Origin: Strix aluco | Lineage: Eukaryota; Chordata; Aves; Strigiformes; Strigidae | Assembly: GCF_031877795.1 (NCBI RefSeq) | Contig: NC_133938.1 | Coordinates: 14,292,920-14,356,919 of the forward strand | Direction: 5' to 3' | Length of the DNA: 64,000 bases | Shown: in pieces, positions 1 to 14,100 of the stretch | How positions within the stretch are numbered: the stretch's first letter is position 1 | How the letters are laid out: the number at the start of each line of letters is the position of its first letter | Translations under genes and position numbers: made by a program | Notes under the pieces: model-generated | Told to the model about the DNA's origin: nothing | Database searches by the model: none | Seen by the model: the letters and a program-made list of their open reading frames with translations, nothing else

Positions 1-3000
1 AACTGGACACCGACCACCCTACATCTGCTCCATGGTTTCTCCTGGGGCAGAACAATAGTTGCCCCATTTCACTGAGGGAATTCAGCACACAGTGCTTTCA
101 GAGGAGGACAGCAACTTCCTTCAGTTTATACAGGCATATGCATTTATTGCTAAGGGAATCTAGCTTCCCATTAAGTGCCTCTCAACTCAAATAGCTCCCA
201 TTGTTCTGTCTTTAAAGATGTGAGATGTGCTTTTTTTGTGAAAGCATGCAGAAAAAGACCTATACTACCAAAGACAACTTTTCTTGCTTCTTATCCTTTA
301 AAAGCTTTGCAAAATGTTCCTATTTAATAACAGTTATCTTTATGTAGTAGCTGAATCTTTTCATAAGCTAATAGTTGTAAAGCACTGTCTACTTTGCTTA
401 ATGATACTATTTTCCCAATATAAAACAGGGCTAATGGGTGTCAAATGTGAAAGCAATATTCCTGCAATTTATCACTTAAGCCTTCTTTCACTCTTTTGGG
501 GTGAATTGTTGTATTTTTAAAGGGAAATTGATTGCCTTGAGTGAATTCTTTTATTCTTCTACATTAACAATTCATGAATGAAGCCAATAGCTGCAACACA
601 ATCTTCAGTTCCTTGTCCCACCAATAACCTCAGCTGTATCCTGGAGGGTAAACTCACACTGCATCAATCAACGGTCTTCGTGGTCTGTAGCATAGCCATG
701 TGAACTGTGGCTTACACTATGTTCTCGTTTGCTCCCTTGACTTCTGGCAGTTGGGAACTGTACAAAAATGAATTAACTGTTACAAAGTTTCCTGGCATAC
801 TGTACTTTACATGTTTGGAAAGTTACATTACTAGAAAGAACAAAGAATATAGACATTTACTCTGAGGTTTGGAACCAAATGCCAATGGTCAAATGATCCT
901 TGTGCACCTTTCTTCTGTGCTCTCCCCCTCCCCCTGCCATTGTTAAGCATTGGGCAAGTCCAGTTAAAAAGATTCTGGGAGATCAAAGAGAGATCAGTTA
1001 GGGGACATTTTGGACTACTTATTTAAAAAAAGAAAAAAAACCTCACCAAAAATCCCAACCCCAAAACAGCACTATAAAACTGAACTGGGAAACGCAAAGA
1101 GGCCAGCAGTTTAAGAATACATTAAGATTGCACCTGCAAATGAGTTCATTCACTTCTTTCCATGAGCGAACCCAGTGCTTCTATTCCCAGATGAGAAATA
1201 AACACACAAAGTTGGGCAGGCAGACATCCAAATGCCCAGACTTAGTGTAACTGTGTGCCTACAAAACTCGTATGTAGAAAATGGAAGCTGTGAATGTGGA
1301 CTTCAGCCTAACTTGTGAAGCCAGAGCTGTTGTGGAGCTAAACTAATTGAAATGTGGTGTAATGGCTGGCTTTCAGTCACTGGTAAAACTTATCTCTGGC
1401 ATGTCCCTCTCCTAGCCACTGCTGACTCCTCTCTTGAAATCCACCTGTCCATTTTCCCTCTTTACCAGCTTTTTTTTGGCTCAGTCTCCCCACAAGCATG
1501 TGTATACATGTGCCTTTCACTGTTGTGGCTCCTCTCCAGCCAAATTTGTTGTCTCTGTATGCTACAACCTGTACCCACACTCACATACAGCTCCTGCACT
1601 GGGATGTTGCCCACCCCAGGCAGTGCTAGAGAGACTTCACGCAGGAGTAACCCCTTTGACTTTATGGACACCCGAGCACATTTACACACTTGGCAAAATA
1701 TCACTAATGTCACCACATAAGAAGTAATTTCTAAAATGTGGGGCTGATTTTCAGCTCATTTCTACTAGATCTGTACTAATTGAAACCTGTGAATTAGTGC
1801 ATGTCTTAAAAAAGAGACACATATATATACACACACAAACTATTTATGATGCTTTGGTAATATTTTTCCTTTTTTTTTTTTTTTTTTCCTGTATTTCCTT
1901 ATATATGCTGCTTTTGATTAGAAACTTATTTCTAGATCAGTTGCATCATGGCACTTAGTATGGCTGGTTATATCACTCTGTAGAGCCAAAAAAAACCCCC
2001 CCAAAATAAAAAAATCTGAATGTCTTTCATTAAAAACCCCATTTTTTGGTGACCAAAATCCAACAAAATTTAATGAACTGTTACTTTCTCAGGAAAACAA
2101 CAAATGAAGATGGAAATAAGTAGTTCACCCTTGTCATCGAAACTATATTTAAGAGAAGCTGCTGTGGCTTCAGTTCTGTAGCATTTGACCTCCTTGGGAT
2201 AGAGGAGATACAAAACATTTTTATTTGTTTGCAGATTGTAAGATAACAAGCAGTACATCCGAAAATACAAACTTGAGATAACTCTTCTTACAAATGATCT
2301 TGGGAGAAGAGGAACAGGTACAAGATATTAAAAATGAAAGCGGCAGAGAAAGAAATGACAGATGTGCAGGTTGTATGAATAAAGAGCTAAGAAAAGATCT
2401 GTGGAAATAATTGATTTTTTTGATTCACCACTGACATTTCTTAAAAAACCCCAAGTAATTTGATGTCCACCTGAACCTAATGTTTTGTTTTGTTTTGGGT
2501 TGTTTTGTGGTTTTTTTTTCAGAATTATTCACAATTGAAACAAAAATTGCTTGAGGTTAAATAAAAATGTTTCATTCTACCTGAATTTGATTTGAGGTGT
2601 TTTCTGAGACTTTAAAAAAATAAAATAAGAAGAACTTGAAAACAAAGGATTTGATTCACAGGGACTTAAGCAGCACTGCTAAAACTGAAGAAAGAGAGGA
2701 ACAAGTAATGATGGTGCCTTTCACAAATTGGAGCAGGAACAAGGCCTGGGATGTGGAAAACTCAGGCTCAGATTTCACCTTTATCAAGTTGCAGTACAGA
2801 CATTAATCTAGCTTTTCTTTCCTATCTTCATGTAATTTATTCAGACAAACATTCAATAACACTTTGATTACATGTTCATTACATGTAACATAGCATGTTA
2901 CAAGATAATGGCTATAGACCCTAGCTGAGATCAGAGTCCCGTGTGCACCAGACAGCGTTAAAGGAATGACTTTACTCCACATAATGCAGAGAGATCTGCA

Positions 3001-6000
3001 TCCGGTTCTTAAGCTGTGGCAATACACAGAAATGCTAAAGCTTTCTTTGTCCAAAGCAGTCCCTGGAAACTGAGGTCAGAAATCCCAAATCCTGGTTCAG
3101 TGGTTTTCCAAAAAATATTCCAAGACACACTATAAAGACTCTTTTTGATGTCCCTCCACTCCTCTGCTCCATGAACTGGTAGTACTGAGACTCCAGGAAA
3201 GCTCTGACCAGATAACCCTGATTGACAAAACATTTTACATGGACAAGGGCCAGGTAAACTTCACCAGACTAGTCTGCAGTGTCATAAATGTTTGCAGGAT
3301 TGACTGTTCCCTCCAGAGGCAGCCCCATGCTTCACCGTCCTTGCTGCATACAAATGAAGTCACTTCACAACACAATCAAGTGCATATGCTGTGGTGTGAC
3401 CTCCTGTTTGGTGACATCCATCACTGAAATGTTCAGTGGTAGCGGCTGTCTGAAAATCATCTGGTACATGAATTTTTACTCTGATTTCACTAAAACCCAA
3501 TCAATAAGGGCACATAGCTTTAGTGTTCTCATATACCTGCTCTGTGAATAAAGTAAATGAAATATTTGTGCAGACTTTTGTGATTAGTTTTGAAGGACCT
3601 GACCAGAAATTGGAACATGTCAGGAGCTAGGAGGAGGGGACTACTGACAAGCAGCATTGCATGGACATGAACTGTAAAGTCCTCCCTTTTGGGTAGAAGA
3701 GGAGGAAAATCAACCCAAATATGAATGAACACTTAGAAAAAAATCTCTAAAGATTCATTTGACATAAGTTAGTATTGCACTTTCTGATGCTGGACCCTAG
3801 CGAGCCTGTAATTCTGATTAAATTAAAGGAGCATGATAGACAGGTGTTCCAATATAAGTATATATCCCAGCTATACCTATATTTGCATAGGAACTTGTGA
3901 AAAAATTATCTGGGCAAAATACTTGTAAGTATATTATGGGGGAGTTTTGTTTTTCCTATAAAAAGTAAATCCATAAACCAGTCCGATTACTTTTTAATTA
4001 TGGAAAGATCAGGTAGCAAGTGGAAACAATTGCTGACTTTGTATTCTAATAAGAAAACTGGGGCAAATCAAACAAAAGTGCAAGTAGCAGTTTCAAAACA
4101 AAAGGAGATTCCTCTTTATTGAATGTTTGAAAATTGAAGGCTATTGAAAAATTTACATGACTAATTAGAAAGCTTCTAAAACAAAAAGTCATTAAGGCTG
4201 ATACTTGGATTACTTGGATACTATCACACTTGGATCAAAAAAGACCCAATGCCCCTGGTGGCAACACTGAGAAAATATATATGCTTGTTGTGTTCTGAAG
4301 CTTATTCTTAGTTATTGTCTTTTAGTTATTCTCACAGACAGGACATGTGGCTTTGTGAGTAAGAACAGCAGTGCCAGCATGAGGCAGTAGGGTCATTATT
4401 CCTAAACGTTATGCTATTGTCCTTAAAACACTCTTCTCCAAAAAAACAATGCAACAAGATAAAAACAATAACAGTGTACTAAGAAAAAAACAGTGGCTTT
4501 TAAAAAAAGCCTCTGGAAAATGGAGAGGAGAATTTGCAAAAGAGCTCTTATTCCTTTTAAAAATCAGGCAGGGTATTATGTTTTGCTTTCCAAGGACTTA
4601 CATGGGACTGAACACACAAAATGGCTAGGAGCAGAGACCAGAGCATTTTAAATGAGATGATAGTAACTCTTTCCCTCCTCCAAGTTTTTGATTCTGACAA
4701 AAGTGTGGATAACAGAGAAATATATCTGCTCATGTTTATTACTGTTCTAGTGAGAGAACGACATCTGGTTAAAACTGTAATTTACTTTTCATCTACAGAA
4801 GTTATATAGTAGTCTTCAGTATTCAATAAGAGATTCCTATGTGATTTTAAGCATTAAAACTGGTTGGTGCCCTGTCTTAAAATCCTTCATCTTCTCTCCA
4901 GTTCTCTTAATTCTTGTTCCTATCTTATTCCCTAACTCCTTTTCCAGCTGTCCACAATTACAAAAGTAAATGATTTCAATATGATGCAAAAGAGTAAACA
5001 AACCCTTATCCTGCAATTGTTCTAGGCACTGTGAAAGAACAAATAATCATCTTGACAGGTAGACAAGAGACAGGTCAAAGTGATCTGCTGAAAGTCTGCC
5101 TTCAAGAAAGGTCAGCAATGTAAAGCTTCTTTCTCATTTCTTTTCTTCTACCTCTTTCTTTTCTTTCCTTCCCCTCCCCTCCCCCCCACCCCAATTTCAG
5201 GGTGACCCAACAGCATTCACAGATATTGAGCTAAAATAATCAGTGTTCATAGCAAACCACTTCATTTTTAAGGCAGGTATTGCAGAAGTATATGACCTTT
5301 CCTGTATTTTTTTAAGTAGTACTTTGAGATCCCCTTGCTTTTGCATAATGATATAAAAAGCCATTCCCATGGTATTAAAAAATGACAATAAAATACACTC
5401 TGAACAGTTAACTTCTTAAAGATAGGATAATAAGTAACTTTCCTCTAAGATGAAAAGTCTGGACACTGGAATGGGAGAAGTCCAGTTCACCAACTTTTTC
5501 TTTCTGCTTCTCACTATTGCAAGAAGAGAACCTGTGCTGTTAAAACAAGGTACATGTTTTGAAATAATAATCCAGAACCCTAAAATATGGAGGGTAACAT
5601 AAAAAAAAATCATGCAAATACTGCAAAATATTTATAGAGACATCTAAATATATTACATCTATCTCTTTATATGAATAATAATTTTTTTACTCTTTTTAAG
5701 TACCTCCTGTCTCTTTCTGAAAATGTTCTCAAGCTTTTGCCCTCCCCCAGGCTATGAAGATTAGACTTTTCTCCCCTCTAATCACAGCAGGCACCACTCT
5801 GCAATCACTGCTTTCCAGCAGCTGGCCTTTTTTAGCTGGTAGGTGGACAGCCTTATCCTGATCTGGGGACAAGGGGCAGTTGGGACACCTGTTCTGGCAC
5901 TCATGGACTTACGTGATTCATGGGGAATTGCAGCGGGAGCTGGGGCAGGGAAGAGGCAGTTCTGGCCACAGTGTCCTGGGAGCAGGGTGGTGGCTGGAGG

Positions 6001-7562
6001 TCCTGCTGCCCCTCTGACCAGGGCTGCCATGTGGGGAATGGAGGTGTCAGGGCACACTGGTGGCCCAGCACTGGCCACAAACATGACACAGACTTGGTCC
6101 GTCCCAGTGTGTGTGTGGAGGTGGCTTCCAGAAGGCACCACCAACCCACATTAGAGACCTTTGTAATCTGGTAGCTCTCAACTATACATTTGCTTGTGTT
6201 ATTATTTCTCATGCTAGCTGGCTTAAACTACTAAGGGTAATTCTAGGACAAGCTACAATTACAATTTCTTTATGCTGTGTAGACATGACCTTTGACTATT
6301 TGATTGCAACTGGCATTGGATCAGGGCCCGTAGCCAAAGCTGTGTCGCTAGCATAACATGCAACACTCTCTGCAGAGCCTCCAAGTCTAAGCCATCACCT
6401 CTCTGATCTAAAATACACATAATTGCAATGAGCTGGGAGATCCTCCAGCATTTCACAGCATATATTAACAAAGATTTTCTGTTTGCAGATACAGAAATAC
6501 ACAGAAGGCCAAATTCTTAGCTTGCATGAAACAGCGAAGCTTAATGTATGAAGGGAAGAACTCTGGTGTATGTGCACAGGCATGGGGACACACCATTTCC
6601 ATGTGCCACTTGGTAGTTCTATGAGGATAAGTCTGTGAACGACCTGGAAAAAACCTGACAAAATGGTTGTGGCTTTACAGTCCAGTTTAGGCTAAAACAC
6701 AACTATTAAAAAAGGTGATTTGGGCATTCCACATTCTGTTGCTAGATAAACTTGGGTCCTGCATTTTACGTATAGTGTGATGGCGAATTCTTGTTAGAAA
6801 TTCATACATACAACAGAACTACAGTTCTGATTTCATGGAGGAATTGTGGCTAAGACTAGTTCAGCAATGAGAGAAAAGTCAGCATCTCAGCTCTAGGTGC
6901 AACACAGGGCTGTCTGGATCAGTGAGACTCTGCCTTTGGCTCTTCTACGCTGTGTGAGCCAGGGACCACCCTACTCTAAAGACACAGTGGGTTTGTCAGA
7001 GGAGCACTGCAGCTACCAGTGCACTGAATAACATCGAAGCTATCGGCATCAAAAAAACCAACCCAAAAATCTCTCTCAAAAGCAACTGCCCTGTCAACCT
7101 CTACATAATTTGATTTATCTGTCACACACACTTTGTAAAAGAATCAACCCATTAATTTCAACAGGGTCAACTTCACACTCACTAAAAAGAGAATGGGACA
7201 CAATGAATAGGTTTTGGTCAGGCACAGTACAATATTTATGACCTTTTTTCCCCATTACAGTTATGCTACAAACGCATTTTATGCGAGTAGATCTTGTTAG
7301 ACAAGCAAGCATTTGCAAAACATTACAAATGCAACAGAGTATAATGAGTACACTTCCAGAGAGGATATTCTAGTACCCTCCAGGCCTTGATTGGGCAGCT
7401 CATTTAAACATCAGGTTAAATCCTGTTTAAGTGAAGTGCCTTATAGAAGTTTTTCAGCAGTGCTCTTAATAGCTCTGAAAAAAATGACAGGAAACAGAAT
7501 GAAGTCAGCTCTCATTTTCTTTCCCCTTTTCAGCTAACCACCCTAAGAAACCTTACTCTTGT
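1..7562. other. Flanking DNA downstream of ADGRL4, no gene recognised
   Basis: AT-rich sequence with many stops in all frames. It includes an 18-T run at 1870-1887, a GTTTT-rich run at about 2482-2520 and a GC-richer, CpG-poor patch at about 5850-6130 whose overlapping frames have no recognisable protein. A short stretch near 5025-5100 vaguely resembles ancient amniote repeats. No coding exon pattern was found. Confidence 0.5.
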
Positions 7563-7612
7563 TGGTTTTTGTTTGTTTGTTTGTTTTGTGGTTTTTTTTT
7601 TTTTTTTTTTCA
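7563..7612. repeat. T-rich low-complexity tract (TTTG repeats then poly-T)
   Basis: A run of TTTG units followed by more than 20 thymines, directly upstream of the CpG island. Simple-sequence DNA; it ends in cag, so it superficially resembles a polypyrimidine tract and acceptor. Confidence 0.8.
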
Positions 7613-7680
7613 GACGCATGAATTCTGCGTGGACTTAAGAGGGAGCTATTTATTTCCTTCTCCCTCTCCCACCAAGTGCC

Positions 7681-8130
7681 ACATCCCCCGATGCGACACC
7701 ATCACCGTTTACCTGCACGGCTTTTTGCGCCTCCGGCTGCACCGGGCCCAAACCGTACGGCCCCTCCGCCTCCCCGTTCGCCTCGGGCTGGGCTTTTCCG
7801 CCGGGCCCCGCTGTATCCAGCTGTGTGTGTCCAGCTGTGCCCAGCTGTGCCCGGCGCTGCCCGCGGCGGGGCCGGCCCCCGGCAGGTGGCACTCGGGCTC
7901 CTCGGCAGCGGCGCGCCGGGCGGGCCGGCGGCGGGGAGGGGGTGTTTGCCAACGCGGGCTTCGTCGCCGGGGTAGAGGCAAAGCGGCGCTTTCTGTGCTT
8001 TAATTATGAGCAGCATCTGCTGTGCGGTGAGCGCGTCCGTGTCGCGCAGGGGAAGTCAGGGACAGCCCCGGGTGGGTGCGCGGCCGGGGGGGCTGCAAGG
8101 TGCACCCCTCCTGGAGGGACCCGGGGCTTA
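7681..8130. promoter_or_regulatory. CpG island, likely promoter of an unrecognised transcript or an orphan island
   Basis: A sharply bounded block of very high GC with dense CpG inside AT-rich DNA. It contains CGCGCC, GGGCGGGCCGGCGGCGGGG and similar Sp1/KLF-type sites. CpG islands of this kind usually mark promoters. No recognisable protein is encoded: the frames across it are arginine-, proline- and alanine-rich, as any such GC-rich DNA would give. A short frame starting with ATG at 8006 reads MSSICCA and meets a good donor, GTGAGC, at 8027, so a plus-strand first exon is possible. It lies about 14 kb beyond the ADGRL4 stop codon. Confidence 0.6.
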
Positions 8131-11100
8131 CGTCTGAGCATATGTAATATCACAGCAAACCGCCGTGGAAGGAGAATTTAAAACATAGTTATTATCCTCA
8201 GGGGGAAATCTCTGCATCGAGAGGGGAATATATGTGCATACTGTAACTCCTGTTAGTGTTAATGGGAATTATGTGTGTAAATCCCCAAATCCCAGTGTAC
8301 AAAGATGAGAGTGTCCCCGTAAGGGTCTGAAATACGCATTTGAATTAAGCCTGACTGTCGGGAAACTCATAATGCTGTGGCTGTTATTATAAATTTATAC
8401 TTACTAGGACTAAGTTTCACCTGAAACAACAGAGTCTGAAGTGTTACTTGTTCCAGCAAATTATTTTGTTAGATGTGATAATCAGTTCACAGCAGGACTG
8501 CAAGAGGCTATTCAGCTTGTTGACAATTCTGGGTCCCATCCAGCTTCAAGTGGCTTCTGAAGCGGCTCTAAAGGCCACAGAGGGGATTCCCAAACCCAGC
8601 TTCTCAGGGAGATGTGGTCAGGGCAAGGCTGACTGTCCACAGACACTTTTCAGGATAACCCTTTCCCAGGGGCAGAGTTACCTGTTCTGCCAAGAGCACT
8701 CGCACCCCAAAGTGCAAACGATAGGCGAGACTCAGCAGAGGTGCTGCTGTTCCCAGCCCCCTGTATTTTGCCAGGTGGATGAGATTTACTTTCTTATGAG
8801 CTAAGTGCCTAAGACACAGTATGAGGTGGAGGAGGAGCTGCAAATCAGTTCTCCTTGACTTACTGGGCTACTCTGTAGTTTATTTCAGAAATTACATGAC
8901 CTAAGGGTATGCCTTCCATTAGCATTACCTTTGAATTAGGAAGATGCCTTTTGTAGGAGCTTTTGTCCCACATTTATCATCTCAACTTCAGATCAGATTT
9001 AATCCCAGAGTATCCCTCCTCCAGGGCTGGGAGGAAGGAAACCCTGTCCTGACCCTCATATGTCAGCAGCTGAGTTGGGTGAGTAGTCATGGCACTGCAG
9101 GAGGGATGCCATGTGGTTGGGGGGGCTCCTAATAGGGAAACATGTCTACAGAAGCCATGGCCGAGGCTTCAGCCTGCCCTGTGTCACCTTCATCATCTTA
9201 TTATATGGCCCAACACCTAAGGGGACATGGAAGCATAGAGGACAGGTGTGGAGGGCCTGAGCCAGCAGTGTGTGCATAGCAGGGAGGGTTCCCTTTCCAG
9301 GACTGTCCAGTTTACATGCTGCAGGGATGCAACAGTACTGGGTGCCAGCATGAGCTTCAGGGCCACTCTGTACAGAGACTGCCACAACCATGGTGGGAGA
9401 CACCTGCCAAACAGCCCCTAACCCCCTCCTACTCTGTCATATTTTATTCTCCTTCCTGTCTCTTTTCATATCAGTGCCCAGACTCTTCACTCCCCTTGAT
9501 TAGCCCACTCGCGAGCAGCCAGGTGTGCTCTTTAATCCTGCACAATCTCAAGGTTAGGCTGAAGCAGACCAGCACATAATGCCACCCTAGATTTAAATAC
9601 CATTCAGAGAGACAGGGAGTTGCTTTATTCTGAATGATTCCTTAATCTATTGAGATACTTGGAAAAGTGCAGTTAATTATTTTTAAACCCCACTTTCCTA
9701 GTTTAAGCCTGGGTGTGACTCCAATAAATTCACTTTTGAATCTTGTAATGGAATAGAAGTATTGCCAGTCCTCATTAAAAACACCGCAAAAGCCACAGCA
9801 GCAGCGCTGTGTTCCTTGTAATGGTTTGTTTCACTGATAGATCAAACGGCCTGTTGACAATGGTTGACTGCAATTGACAGCCTCTTCTAATAAGATAAAG
9901 AAGTTGTACATTTTATTGATTATAAAGCAAATTGGGTTGTTGTCCCTTTAAATTTTTTATTGGCTACAAAATGGAGGACTTATGCCTTTGAAATTGCAGC
10001 TTGCCATGACATTACAATGAATTATAATCCTAACCTATTCATGCTTCCTCAAAGGCCTAACCCATTTGCCTGCCTCACAAGCATGTTGTAAAATGCCCTG
10101 CATTTACATACATATTTTCAGGAGCTTTTTATTCAAGAAGTGCGGCAGACTCGAGAAAGGGAAAGGGGCTGAATGGGCAAGAATTCTCGAGATCCTAGAA
10201 TTTTAAGAGTCTTGCAATATCTCATCATAAGCTACGAGCTCGAGGCAGACATTTTCAGATAAGGTTCTTAGTTTTTTTGTTACACAGGAGGTGAAGTTTT
10301 TAATCCCTTCTTACTCTGAAGATCTATGTTCCTGAACATCCTGGGAATGGAGCTCATATTGCTAAAATAAATCTAACACTTTCTAGATCAATATTTAGGG
10401 TCAGATCTTATAGAAGCTCAAGGTACATCAAGGAGCTCTTTAAAGGCCAACCACCAAAATCAGGACCCCCAGATCTGCTCTCAGCATCTCTCTTGCAACC
10501 CCAGCTATCTCCCTGTCTGACCCCAAGCTGTGCAGGTGCCTCCAGCTCTGCCCGTGACTTTGCACAGAGCAGAGCAGGTACATGGGGATCTGTAGTGATA
10601 CAGTGCCCAAGTGATACCCAAGCCTGCTGTGTGGCATTGTTCAAAGGCAGAGGCCAGTAAACACCCTATGACCATCAGGCAGAATGCCTCAAAAACACCA
10701 TAGTGTCAACTTTACTCTCCTAACATGAGAGAAGAAAGAGAAGAGTTGCTTTTCCCTTCCCTGACACATCTTTGCAGATAAGAAAGCTGGAGCACTTGAC
10801 TCTGGCAGTAACGTCGCACAGTTGAGACAGTGGCAGGAAGAAGTCCTGGCTTCTGGTCTCTAGTCTCAGGGTTATTTCTGTTCTCTTGCTCTTCCTGCTC
10901 TTTTCCTGCTCATCCCTAACAGCTGGACAGTATAAATGGTTGGGGGGTGGGGGCAGGGATGTCAGGAAAAAAGTCATGGAAGTAGCTGTCAGAGCACAGG
11001 CTTCCACCTCCTGTTTCAGTGCACTTCCAAAGTGACAGACATTCAGGCTCCTCTTGGCCCCATGATGTTTTGCTTTCAGTAGGTGAGATTTGTCAGGAAA

Positions 11101-14100
11101 ATGTGCCCCTACTCTGCTGAATCCCAGCTTATCAGCAGGTGCCTGGAAAATGCTCCTGACAGGTAGGGGATGTAGATTTGAACCCTTACAGGAGCTGGAG
11201 CATGCCCTATTCAGATCCACTGCTCCCAGTTACTAGGCACTTCGGTATTAAGTGGATCAGTGTCGCCATTGTTGTTGGCTATGAATTAAGAGGGGGAAAA
11301 ACAATCCTTGCTCTGTTATTAAGAAACTAGGTGTAAGTAACATCTCCCAGAAACACTGGATCCAGCACATACGATGGCAGTTGTCTTCCTAGCAATCACC
11401 TTTGTGTATCCCCCTGCTCCTCCCTTTTCAACCTTGTTCTTATATATGAGTAAATAGTACAAAATGTCAGATACCACACCACCCTGAAAAACATCACTCT
11501 GGACTGAGTATTTTATCCATATGATCCTTTGCATGTTCTCATCTTCAGCCTCCTCAAGTAAGAAGAGCACACACATACGCTAAGACACACACAGAATCCA
11601 CAGCAGATGACAAGGGAAACCCTGTGCTGGAAACTCAGTTTCCAGCTGCTTTAGGGTGGGCAATTCATGAGCTGCTGCCTTCAAAGTGATGAGGCACCAC
11701 AAACAGATGCTACTGGCCTGCAATAACCCCGGGGCTTTCACTTCCCAGGGACCTCCCCACCGTGTGGAGACCAACTCCCAGATCAGCACATCTGGTCTAT
11801 CGATCTGGAAACTGGATCTGAAACACAGCTCTTCAAAGTGGCAGTATTTCCACGAACGGTGACCAACTGATTAAACCCATAGGTTGGCACTTGCATACCT
11901 TTTTCTTCTTTAAAATTAGTGTCTGAAGTGGTTTAATAATACCACCATTGATTTCAGTACCAGTGTTTTTGCTTAGGAGACTGGTTTGAAAATTCCGGCC
12001 CAAGTACATGGGTTATTACCAGGTAACACCCATTCACTTATGAAGAGGATCAGTTAAAAGAAGCTTGCGGTGCAACAGTTCATGCTATCTCTGTCCTACA
12101 GGGATTGAAAGTCCTTTGGTTTCCTGTTTGTCAATACAGTGCTTTCACCAGTGCTCAAGTCAGTCAAAGGGAGAAAAAAATAATAAAAAAATTAACAGAG
12201 CTCATAGAAATATTGCGTTCTTTCCTAGAGTGGAGGCAAAACAAACAGAAGTTTAAAGTAAACAGTCTCTACCAGCAGATCTTTTCCTCTTTTATTTCAT
12301 GAAGTACAATGCCCTTCAGCCAGCAGAAGGCAGAGAAAGTTCTGCCAGGAAAAAGAGTTATTTGAAAAAGTTTACTTTAAACTTTTGTTTGCTTTGCTGC
12401 GCACACGCACACATACACACACACAAAAAAAAAAAGGAAAAAAAAAAAGGAGAGAGACCCTTTCTTCTTCCACTTTAGTGCTAGGTAGAAAGAAAATGGA
12501 TTTCTCTTTATCGACTGGTATACGTCTAGCAGAAGTAAAGGCAAGTTTCCTCATGGTCATGCCTCTGTGCTCAACCATGATCTGGAATAATGTTGTGAGA
12601 GATAAAGCAGGACTGTCCTGTTCACCTAGGACATGCAGACCAGTGGAAAAAACAAATACGAGCATCTCTGATCATTCCACTGATATAAACAAGCGTAAAG
12701 CTACCAAAGTCAAACAGCATAATTTTAGTCTAATAAACTGCTCAATGTATCTTTTCCTTCTAAATCTCTGTCCCTTTTGTAATAAAGACAAAAGTTGCAG
12801 TCTGTTTTCATTCACACTCCTGTAAATCTGGAGTAACTGGAAGAGATCTAAAAAAGCTCTGTGGTTGGTTAGGACGGAAATTCTAACTAAAAAATAAAGC
12901 GATCTCAAAACAACAACCATCACCTTTTGTGAAAAATGTTCCCATTTCTGATCAGTTCCAATGTTTCTGTTTGAAACAGACTCCTTGATCAGAAGTTAAT
13001 AAAAGCACGTTGTGAAACACACGGAGCACTTCATAAAACATGTAAGAAAAATAGGGTTGTGTCCTGAAGACTTTATAACAGGCAGAATAAGAATGAAAAA
13101 AAGAGACTAAGATAAAAAGAGATTTCTAGCAACGTATAAGCAAAGTGGGATAAAACTGAATAGCAGCTGGATTAGTGCAGCATGAGTTTGTTTTTAAAGT
13201 ACATCCCTTTTCTGCACTTCCACCCTCTTCCCTCTGCCCCACCGCCCTGACCTTGTTCCTCCCCATTTCAAAAGAGCCGTCCCTCCTTGTTTCCCTTCTG
13301 ACCTGCATTCCTCACTGCTGGCTGTAATGTGGTGATAAAGGCACCAGTAAACCCAGCCAGCTTGCCTAAGATCAGAAGATATGGAGGGTGATGTTAGCAA
13401 ATTAACTGATTGGTATAAAACAAAAGGAGAAAAAAAAAGTTGTCAGGAAGCTGAGAACTTTTGAACCCATTTGAACAAATAAGTGGCAGAGGAGCAGGCT
13501 TGTCAGTCACAGGAATATCGTCTGCAGGAGCCAAGCCAGGGCTTGGAAGCTGCAATCAGATGCAGCCTCTGGTAGGGGAACAGAGCTGTTTGAGAAAGGG
13601 GAGTTCCTGTCTTTCAAAAGGCAGACACAGTGGGACACTCCCCGCTGCCATTTCCACCCCTGACAGACCTGTACTTGATACCCTCAGGTTGCTCCAGTCT
13701 GCAACACATGCAAAGAGACAGTGGAGCCACTTTGTGCTCCCCTTATGATTATGGTTTCAAGGGCCCTGGGCTGGTAAAGAAAGCATGCTGCACTGAAAAT
13801 AATTACAGTAAGGCTTTGAGATACACACAGACTCATTTATTTAGTAATATTAACTGGCTTTCCTGCTTTTCCACCAGCACTAGGAGGGTTAATACCTTCC
13901 TCCTGGGCTGGCCTCCAGAGATTTTGCTCTCTGTGGCTCCAGATGGCTTTCAGAAATCTCTAAAGTTTTGCTGCCTTCATTAGTGACAGATGTGGGAGTT
14001 ATAATTTGAAATTTAGGTTCAGTAAAGTAAAGCATTGTGAAATTCCAGGAACCCGCAGAAGCACTCTTAAATGTGCCTGTGGTACAGATCACAGAAAACA

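Noticed and set aside
5782..6212. Overlapping 84-120-codon frames on both strands
   Set aside because: They come from a GC-richer patch, have no recognisable domain and no exon signals forming a gene.
7569..8181. Several long frames on both strands across the CpG island
   Set aside because: They overlap each other and are rich in Arg, Pro, Ala and Gly, as any GC-rich island gives by lack of stops. No domain or plausible initiation context was seen.
10720..11220. 166-codon minus-strand frame, the longest in the window
   Set aside because: No domain or family features and no conserved exon edges; low-complexity Ser/Leu-rich composition suggests chance. Part of it (10780-10860) faintly resembles MIR but not enough to call.
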